From NCBI GenBank assembly GCA_963920575.1, contig OY986965.1:406866-470865 (forward strand): DNA of 64,000 nucleotides, given 5' to 3'. Positions 56,041-64,000 of this stretch are shown here, one piece after another. Positions within the stretch are counted from its first letter, which is position 1; each line of letters starts with the position of its first letter. The stretch comes from Narthecium ossifragum (lineage: Eukaryota > Streptophyta > Magnoliopsida > Dioscoreales > Nartheciaceae). A program made the position numbers and the translations under genes. Under the pieces are notes generated by a model. That model saw nothing but the letters and a program-made list of their open reading frames with translations, searched no databases and had not been told where the DNA came from.

Positions 56041-58380
56041 ATGGGGCAGCTCTCTCCTGTCCCTATTCTCTTTCTCACATTCTTATCAGCTCCAATTCTC
56101 TTTTCCAATGCTCAGGATGAGTATTTCTCGGCCGTCGGCGATCCCGGCATGAAGAACGAAGGCCTGAGAGTCGCCTTCGAAGCCTGGAATTTCTGCAACG
56201 AAGTCGGCCATGAGGCCCCGTGGATGGGCAGCCCCAGAGCCGCCGATTGCTTCGATCTTTGGGGTACGCACGGCATACAATCAATTCATCTTCTTCAAGT
56301 CATTGGCACTTGTTAATTTACTCATTAATACATGGTTAGTGGCTACTCTCAAGTTCTTGGAAAAGCTTTATATATAGTATACATATGATGCCTTTTTCTT
56401 TAAGAAACATGGTTTAAGGCAGGCAACCAACCAAGTCTCTGATGGAGAGAGGTCTAAATAGCCGGCTGTAATAAGCCTTTATTTGGTGTGGGAATATTTC
56501 TCTTATCCTCAAACATATAATCATATCCTCGTTCCACTTATTACTATCCTCGTTCGTTAACCCCAAATAAGCTATCCCCCACGTCAGACGGGGGCCAATA
56601 GTACAAAACCATGCTACTCAAAGTAAAAGATTCTCTGCTGTCATAGGTTTGGTTGTCTTGATAGGTACAGTTCCTTCATGTGTCTTGCTTGTATGTAAGT
56701 TGATGAACAAGAACAACCACTTTGAATTCATACATAGATGTAGATGTACGTAGCAACCACCTAGTGACCTCACTATTTGAATTGAATTAGCCAGGCAACA
56801 AGTATCTGGAGCACAAGGTGAGGGAGAGTGACAACAGACTGGGAGTGGGCACGCCATTCCCAGGCCTGACTCTGGGCGAGCTCAATGACACAGACCTGTA
56901 CGCGGCCAAGAAGGAGCTCTACCTGGGCTCACTCTGCGAAGTACTGGAATCCCCGAGACCCTGGCAGTTCTGGATGGTGATGCTCAAGAGTGGCAACCTC
57001 GACACCAAGGCCGGCCTGTGCCCGGACAATGGCGTCAAGGTCGGCCCGTTCCCGCAGACGTCGAGGTTCCCCTGCTTCGGCAACGGCTGCATGAACCAGC
57101 CCCAGTTCTTCCACCAGCCGACGCGGCTCTCCGGTTCGGAGATGAGGGGCGCCTTCTTCGGGACCTATGAGTTGGATGCTGAGCTTGTGGGAGTAGGACA
57201 GGATAACATCTCGCACTATGAGGTGGTGTGGACGAAGACAGTTGGGTCTGGTGGGAGCTGGGCTTTCCACCATAAGCTCAAGACCTCCAAGAAGTATCCA
57301 TGGCTGATGCTCTATCTGAGGGCTGATGCCACCAAAGGTTTCTCCGGTGGGTACCATTATGATACAAGAGGAATGATGAAGATTGTAAGTCTAGCCGAAA
57401 AATCCTCTGTTTTTTCCACCTTAATTTCTAACCTGTTTTTTTTTTATTTATATATAGCATATATATAGATGATCATCGATATGATAATTAAACATCGATA
57501 TGAACTTCTGCAGAGCTAATTACTTGCAACAAATGCAAACATAGATACTTGATCACTAAAATTTCCATATGTATGAAACTCAAATATTTGGATCTATTTT
57601 CAGCTCCCGGAATCACCCAACTTCAAGGTGAGGCTGACAATGGACGTGAAGCAAGGCGGAGGTCCGCGCAGCCAATTCTATCTCGTCGACATCGGCAGCT
57701 GCTGGAAGAACGACGGCTCGCCGTGCGACGGCGACGTCACCACCGACGTGACCCGGTACAGCGAGATGATCATCAACCCGGAAACGGCAGCAGTATGCAG
57801 CCATACCAACCTCGGGGCCTGTCCTCCGTACCACATCATGCCCAACGACACCAAGATATATAGGAACGACACTGCCAACTTCCCATATGGGGCTTATCAC
57901 TACTACTGCTCTCCTGGCAATGCCAAGCATCTGGTCGAGCCCTATGAAACATGTGATCCTTATAGCAATCCTCAAGCCCAGGAGCTCATGCAACTGCTCC
58001 CTCACCCTGTGTGGGAGGAGTATGGATATCCAACAAAGCAGGGTGATGGCTGGATTGGGGATCCGAGAACATGGGAGCTCGATGTCGGCGGCCTCTCCAG
58101 TAGGCTCTACTTCTATCAAGTACGATTACGAACGTATTCTTATAGACAGACACACATCACATGATGTAGTACATGCATTAAGAGCTTTCTGATGGTGATT
58201 GGCACGACAAGATGAGGTTTAATTTTTTTTGTTTATGTTGGGCAGGATCCGGGAACCCCTCCGGCGAAGAGGGTGTGGACGTCGATTGATGCGGGGACGG
58301 AGATCTATGTGAGCGACAAAGTGGAGGAAGCTGAATGGATTCTAAGTGATTTCGACGTGCTTATTCCACATCGGTGTTAA
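56041..58380 (+). CDS. Secreted plant protein of unknown function (4 exons, complete; DUF7705-like)
   Basis: Exons are 56041-56263, 56795-57384, 57604-58119 and 58246-58380. All introns are GT-AG with phases that agree, giving 487 residues. The first ~24 residues are a clear signal peptide (hydrophobic PILFLTFLSAPILF, likely cut before QDEYF). There are many cysteines (about 12-14, for example CFGNGCMNQ, GSCW, GACPPY) and several N-glycosylation sites (NDT three times), fitting an extracellular or vacuolar protein. It contains FCNEVGHEAPWMGSPRAADC, PGLTLGELNDTDLYA and YHYYCSPGNAKH. I believe this belongs to a plant-specific family now labelled DUF7705, but cannot confirm that, and know of no biochemical role. 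A poly(A) signal AATAAA is at 58497-58502. Confidence 0.8.
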
Positions 58381-59862
58381 GAGAAAGCCATTAGTTATCT
58401 CACTGCTCTATTTAACTGGTCTTTAATTCTTCCACTTGTTCACTTTTTGTTGCTTGCCGGGATGAAATAATACCCTTGCAATCGTCTTAGAAAAGAAATA
58501 AAGGTTACAAGCATTAATTGTAGGAAATCTTTTCGATAATAAATTGGTGTACGAGGTCATATATACACCCAAGAAGATTACACTTAGTTGATAGTCAACT
58601 TCTCCTTCAATGCCCATGCAAGTATTTTGTCACCTTTTTATTCCATACAACTAGGTCAGTCTCCACAATCCGGCTTTTGCTATGTTGATGGAGCCAATGA
58701 GGAGAAAGTTGGCAGACTGGGCACAACATTTCTTTATTTAAAATTGAATCTATCAGGGCCTCCGCATCATATGCCCCGTTCCCCTCTCTTTCAATTTTAA
58801 CTCCATGTCCTATTATTTCCCTGTTTAGAGGAGATGAACAGTGCTCCTCTATCCCAGCTCTCTCTGTCATTTATTTTATAGATAATTAGTGTTTACATCA
58901 AAACAAGTAAACTTATTAATAGGTACACCACAATAATTAGTTTTAACGTGTAAACACCATTTTAAGACAGTTATAATCAGTTACGATTGATTATGCATTT
59001 TTATGACTATTTTACCCTGACTATCCAAACCCTAATCCTATATCTTCTACTTATGGTCAAACTCCACACCCAATTCTACTAAAAAAACATAGCTTTATGG
59101 CGGCATCCTATGTTGAAGTCACATCCTCTTGCCCCTCTCTTCCAACTCCTCTCCTTCCCACCAAGCTTCCTCCTTGGAGCCCAATACCCTCCTCCACCCA
59201 CCCCAATCATTTGTTACCGACATCTATACCGACTTCCGCACATGCCCTTTTGATCCCAAGTTTTCTCTCGCAGGAAAACCCTAGAAATTTTAGGTCTAGA
59301 TTTGGTCCTTTTGGGTGCTTTTCTTGGATTGTTTCGGAAGTGAGTATTGGATCTTTTGGTGTTTGGTGGCCTGGAAGGGCTTGATGAAAGGCGAGGGAGG
59401 GGGAGATGGGTTTGGGGTGGTATTATTCTCTTTACAGTATTCTCTTTGCAGTATTATCTTTTTCTGTTTTTGATTAATGTTCATGAATGGATTTAAGTTT
59501 TCTTTTTGTGAAAAGAGAACCTAAATCCAAAAATGATTTTGTGCTCAAACATGTTATGGAGTGTTCTCTTTTATTTCTCTTTGCATTGCATTATTCTCTT
59601 TACAGTTTACACTTTTCTCTTTTCCATTTATATACATGAATGGTTTGGATTATTCTTTTTTTCTTTTTCATTTTCTCTTTTATGGGACGGTATTTGATAA
59701 CGCGTGAAAAGTGCACATATCACCCCTTTAACTAGGTCATGTTAGCCTCCGAACAATGCTATTTTGATGGTCTATGATACATTTCAGGTATAAGAGCATT
59801 CAACAAAGGTTAGGTCAAGTTTGGTGCTAAAACGAAGCTATTCTGGCAATTCTGCGCAACTC

Positions 59863-60179
59863 AGATCGATCTGACATCCAAAGGAGATCGATCTGACTAT
59901 TCCAGCAAGAGGTGGTCCAACTGAAGCAAATAAGATCGATCTCAATACAAGCAGATCGATCTACTTTCCAGCCGCAGGCGTGACAAAGAGTTAAATAAAA
60001 GCACTTCTCAACAAGATCGATCTGAGACAAGCTAGATCGATCCGAACCTGGAGACTCTAGTCAGCCGTGGAAAGCAGATCGATCTGATTCCCATGAAGAT
60101 CGATCTGGGTCGGGCAATTTCCAATTTCTAAAGTTCATGGAGCGAAGCAGATCGATCCCATTCCAAAGGAGATCGATCT
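59863..60179. promoter_or_regulatory. Array of ten AGATCGATCT palindromes in five pairs
   Basis: Starts are 59863, 59885, 59933, 59953, 60014, 60034, 60076, 60097, 60149 and 60170. Eight are perfect and two end in CC instead of CT. Within pairs the spacing is 20-22 bp; pairs repeat every 62-81 bp. The array ends about 65 bp before the LTR TATA box, the place for enhancer sites. Confidence 0.85.
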
Positions 60180-60244
60180 CTTTTGGCTTTGCGGGAAAAA
60201 ATCAAGGGCTGAGATCTAATCCGAGTTAAGGTTTCACGAAGGCC

Positions 60245-60252
60245 TATAAATA
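60245..60252 (+). promoter_or_regulatory. TATA box of the solo LTR
   Basis: TATAAATA in CCTATAAATAGACC, downstream of the palindrome array. A promoter of this LTR could still read rightward. Confidence 0.6.
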
Positions 60253-61872
60253 GACCTTTTTTAGGAGATTTTTGGGGGGCCTCCATAGACGAATTTTCTT
60301 CCTCTTCTAGAGTTTTTCCTTCGCTTCTTCTCGACAACTGGAGTTAGCATATGAAGATTGGAGCCATGGGTGGAGCGTCTCATCGACTTTCATCGACGGT
60401 TCTTCTCTTTAAGATGAGTAACTAAGTTTTAGTCTAGGGATTTCTATGATGTATTAGAGATCTTATCTAGGGTTTCCTATGGATTGGAGCATGTACTTTT
60501 TGGATAGTTTTTAATGGATAAATCTCGTATTTTCATATCTCGTTGGTGTTGATTTTATTTTGTGGATGGATGGTTTGTTCTTCTATGCCTCGATCTCAAT
60601 CTTGTGCATGTTAGAGACTAGGGATGGATTTGTTTCATGATGCTTTCATGTTAGAACCATGTTTGATCTATGTTTATGAATCCTAAACCCTAGATTAAGA
60701 TTATAGGAGTGCTAGAACCACTACCTTCGTGCTAGAACCACGGAGACCTATATTCTTAACCTATCGTTCATTCTTTACTTTTGTTGATTTGGCTTCCTCG
60801 AAGTGCTAGAGCCACTTTGGGTTATTCACCAAATATCCATTCATTGATGTTAGTCATTCAGATGAAGACTTCTTACGAATCTTTGTTGAGTGATAGGTAG
60901 ATCTAGCCATTCTTCTATCAATTTTTGAAAAACCATCTATGATTTATGGTTTTGCTCTCATTCTAGGAAAACCTAGATAGTTCTTGATTACGGATTAGAA
61001 ATTCCTAGCCTTTTCTCATATTGTTATTTTCCTGATTTAGTTTAATTCGAGTTAAGAGTAGTTTAAAGATCAAAATCGTTCCCTTTCTATAACCTTTGCT
61101 TTAAAACTATACGAGGTAATTGGACTTAACACTTCTTTTCCCTGTGGACCGACTCGGACTCATTGCTATCTACCCATAAAGTAGTTAGTTAGTGATTCGG
61201 ATTATAAATTTTTAATTTTGACGTTCTTGTTAAGACCACGACACTTTTCAAGGCGTGTCAGTATTATATTCTCTTTACAGTATTCTCTTTTTCTGTTTTT
61301 GATTAATGTTCATGAATGGATTTAAGTTTTCTCTTTGTAAAAAGAGAACCTAAATTCAAAAATGATTTTGTGGCGGTAGTCTCTTTGCAGTATACATGTT
61401 GCAGTATACATGTTATGGAATGCATGATCTATAGATCCGGGAGGTTCCGAGGAAGAGGATAACGACATCGGAGTTGTGGCAGTGAATGTGGTGAAGAGCG
61501 GCGACGGATCAGGATCTGGGAGAGGACGACGACGGATCTGGGGGTGGAGGCGGTGGCGGCGGCGAATCCGGAAGTGGGAGCCGTCCGGATCTGGAGGTGG
61601 TGGGAGGTGTTTTAAAGGGGATCTAATGATAATAATAGAGAGAAGGGTATAAGAGTCTTTTAAATTCTAAGATGGTGTTAAGGAGTTAAATCTAATTGTT
61701 GTTGTTTTATTAGTATGATAAGATCTACTTATGGTGCTACCTACTAAAAACCCTTTATTTTATGCTAAAAAATTGTTGACGGGGGTGTTTTATTTGAATA
61801 GGAAAAACATTAAACCATATCTCTTTTAACCATTATAAATATTAAAATAAAAACATTATAAAACATTATCCC

Positions 61873-62380
61873 TGTCACACCGCGTCCCAAAACAACATCC
61901 AAAAATACGTCAATTTTTTTTAAAAAATGGCATGACCTTTGAGCACGGGCGCGCAAAGGAAATTGTACAAATATTCTACACATAACATTGATACAAAATT
62001 GTACAACATGTGGCATTTTATATAAGACAAATGGTATCAGAGTCGGCACCCCACCGGAAATTGTGCTAACAAGGGCGTTAGGCCGTCTAAGGGGGTGGAT
62101 TGTGTGGATCCGACATCTTGACCATGGTATTCGCCTTGGGGGCGTCTGACTAAGTAGAATGGCCGAGTAAGCAATCTCATAACGGATGGGTGTGAATCAT
62201 GAACATAGCTATATGTATAGTAATCGACTTTTATAACATAATGCGTTTTAAAGCCGTATGACAGTAATTTTGTCAGAAAGATTTAGGTTAAACGTATTTG
62301 TCTTGGAGCGGTTTTGAAATAGATGACCTATCAGGAAGTATTCACGATTTCTGCGGATGAACCGGGACGAGGGCATTACA
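61873..62380 (+). repeat. LTR-type repeat fragment with Met-tRNA primer-like site
   Basis: Starts TGTCACACCGCGTCCCAAAAC, similar to TGTAATGTCACGCCCCGCCCC at 53583-53603. It contains TGGTATCAGAGTC at 62032-62044, followed by CCGGAAATTGTGCTAAC and GGGGGTGGATTGTG. Both of these resemble the minus-strand sequence at about 53505-53560. It ends near GGGCATTACA. It appears to be a related element in the opposite orientation to the one at 53131-54230. Confidence 0.5.
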
Positions 62381-63777
62381 ATCCCATATTTTGTTTTATT
62401 TGAAAAACAAAAAACTATTTTGATAAATGGATTTCAAGTATTTAATTAATAGAACTATTGAGATAAAAATTATATATTATTTATTTGATAATATACTTTA
62501 ATATGAAAAAAATCTTAAATACTAATTCTTTAATACAATATTAATTCCTACAAATAAGAAAAAAAAAGATGGAGAATGAGTAGATGTAAAGAATGGTTTA
62601 AGGAAGTTGATATTGGTGTTTGTAAATAAAGAAACTATAAAATAAAAAAGTAATATATATTAAAATATTATAGGGACTAGGGAGGATGGACGAAGATTCT
62701 GATGCGAATGCCCTTCGGGTTTGTCTTTCAGCGCAATAGGCTTTCTATCATAATTTTATATATTAATGATTAGCATAACACATTTGATATCTACTCGATT
62801 AGTCTACGTATTATTTTTAACCCTTCAGAGCCATTAAGAGCCCATAATATGAAAGCAAGTTCTTCTCACCAAAAAAAGGGGGGCAAAGTCATACATGGCC
62901 GTCAGCAGCTGTTTGTTTTAGCAAAATAAAGAATAAGGCTGTGGACGTCGTGGATGAACTCCACACCAAACAAGTGGCTAGGATAGATAAAATGAACCAA
63001 TTAATTGTTGAAAAAATGGACTCGTGAGCCTTAATATATTAGTGTATTAAGTTCTTAAAATGAAGTTTATCAACTCCACTTGGTTAATATAATAAAAGTA
63101 TGTTTGTAACATAAGCAAGACGATGATGTTCTTAGTTTTATTCTTAGTTTCTAATTGTCATCATCAGTGTTAATTAATTAACATCACATCATGTGGTTTT
63201 CGTGATCATGTAGAGAAAGATTATATCAATTTAAGTGCTTACTATGGTTTATTGGTTAGGATATCCTTATTAGATCAATGTTCTACAAAATAATAAAATA
63301 AACTAATTAGGAAATTAATTCCACTACATCTTGTGAATTTTCTTTTCATTTCATAATCCAATTTCTTGATTTATTAGTATTATCAAAAATATATATAATG
63401 AATCATCCCACACTGTTTTCTAAGCTATTGACCTTATTAATTAATGATGGCGAGTTGAGGACCAAAATAAATACTTACTATTATAGAGGAGTTTTTTTTA
63501 TAGTAAACACTCATGGCGGTCACCTAACCTAAAACTAGTTTAAATTTTTAAAAGAAGCCGGCAACCGGAACCCTTCGTTTCCATGAACATTTATAAAATT
63601 AATTAATAAATCAACCGTGGATGCCTATATAAACGCCCCGCCCGCGTCGCTGCGTCCAAACTCAACCACAAGGAAAGAAAGGGGATCCTCCACTAATCTT
63701 CTCTCTACCACCACCACCGCTCGCCGGCGGCGAGGCCGTACGTGTGGTCTGTTGTTTGCTCGTATCCTCTCTTGGAG
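62381..63777 (+). promoter_or_regulatory. Upstream region of the CIPK gene
   Basis: AT-rich intergenic DNA without a supported gene. A TATA box TATATAAA at 63626-63633 is followed by a GC-rich leader with a CCACCACCACCG tract, 145 bp before the start codon. Confidence 0.5.
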
Positions 63778-63948
63778 ATGGTGACGGAGGGGAGTGGGAT
63801 GAGACTGGGCCGGTACGAGATGGGGCGGACGCTGGGGGAGGGCAACTTCGGGAAGGTGAAGCTCGCCCGCCACCTCGACACCGGCCGGTGCTTCGCCGTC
63901 AAGGTCCTCGAGCGCCAGCGCATCATCGCCCTCAAGATCGACGACCAG
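63778..63948 (+). CDS. CBL-interacting protein kinase (CIPK/SnRK3), first exon (partial gene)
   Basis: CIPKs are Ser/Thr kinases switched on by calcium-loaded CBL proteins and act on ion transporters and stress signalling. The exon codes 57 residues from ATG 63778: LGRYEMGRTLGEGNFGKVKL holds the glycine-rich ATP loop (GEGNFG), and FAVKVLERQRI holds the ATP-binding Lys. It stops after KIDDQ at a GTGCGC donor (63949). The sequence in relatives continues as IKREI, so the phase-0 junction fits. The activation loop, NAF motif and remaining exons are beyond the right edge, so other SnRK kinases cannot be fully excluded. Confidence 0.72.
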
Positions 63949-64000
63949 GTGCGCTCTTCTTTCGACATGGATCTCTTCTGGCTGTTCTTTGGATCATTCT

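Larger units (their letters stand above)
59695..61260 (+). repeat. Solo LTR (1566 bp) with GTATT target duplication
   Basis: Begins TGATAACGCG and ends GGCGTGTCA; the 5-bp repeat GTATT flanks it at 59690-59694 and 61261-61265. It contains a TATA box (TATAAATA, 60245-60252) and a 3' part with CCCTGTGGACCGACTCGGAC, typical of plant gypsy LTR ends. No internal domain or second LTR is present, so it probably arose by recombination between two LTRs. Orientation is taken from the TATA box and TG...CA ends. Confidence 0.8.
58880..61753. mobile_element. MULE-like TIR element (about 1.3 kb) interrupted by a solo LTR
   Basis: The left end (about 58885-58975) and the reverse complement of the right end (about 61640-61750) align over roughly 100 bp. 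Shared landmarks are TAGT, ACACCA/AGCACCA, ATTAGWTTTAAC, TAACACCAT.TTA. A 10-bp direct repeat TTTATTTTAT flanks the element (58870-58879 and 61754-61763), the size made by Mutator-like transposases. The interior has no transposase. It contains an internal duplication (about 59421-59542 resembling 61258-61372) and a G-rich stretch at 61430-61600 that could be captured host DNA. Confidence 0.55.

Noticed and set aside
59097..59384. A 95-codon Pro/Ser-rich open frame
   Set aside because: It lies within the MULE-like element and has no recognised domain; composition alone explains it.
1..64000. CRISPR arrays, bacterial operons, riboswitches, rRNA genes
   Set aside because: None seen; the sequence is plant nuclear DNA with spliced genes and retroelements.

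Overview
The window is nuclear DNA of a flowering plant. It carries multi-exon genes with GT-AG introns, a chloroplast-targeted protein, a CIPK-type kinase, an ABCB transporter and dense retrotransposon content. Several genes (the cysteine desulfhydrase, the BAHD acyltransferase, the start of the kinase) are very GC-rich at their 5' ends, which hints at a monocot. The species cannot be read from the sequence.

Layout. 1-9240: first coding exon of chloroplast SECA1 and a complete five-exon SEC23-type COPII gene, both on the minus strand. 9241-12296: intergenic DNA with three MITE-like elements and some relic exons. 12297-26986: one 14.7-kb Ty3/gypsy element of the Tat lineage, bounded by a CAATT target duplication. 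It has gag-protease, RT, two RNase H domains and integrase on the plus strand. Between integrase and the 3' LTR it also has an antisense gene with four ~70-bp introns and a plant-mobile-domain-like N-terminus. 27339-28715: intronless L-cysteine desulfhydrase. 31745-34289: a seven-exon FAM192A/NIP30-domain gene, convergent with a twelve-exon ABCB auxin-transporter-like gene (35201-41467). 42909-43399 and 44041-47836: two 5'-truncated LINEs. 48807-50351: a two-exon BAHD acyltransferase. 50352-56040: AT-rich intergenic DNA with SINE-like and TRIM-like pieces. 56041-58380: a four-exon secreted protein of unknown function. 58880-61753: a MULE-like element split by a solo LTR. 61873-62380: an LTR-type repeat. 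63778-63948: first exon of a CIPK (SnRK3) kinase running off the window.

Main point of interest. The Tat-type element carries a spliced-type antisense gene whose reading frame is preserved across all four introns. The whole element, including LTR U3, coding DNA and antisense introns, is studded on both strands with one short motif (TCGNCCA / TGGNCGA) that forms palindromes in the U3. A separate solo LTR carries an unrelated but similarly organised array: ten AGATCGATCT palindromes in five pairs, upstream of its TATA box. I propose, as inference only, that the antisense protein recognises the dispersed motif, as transposon anti-silencing factors do.

Exon coordinates come from reading splice sites and phase by eye. 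Family assignments come from recognised motifs, not from database searches.
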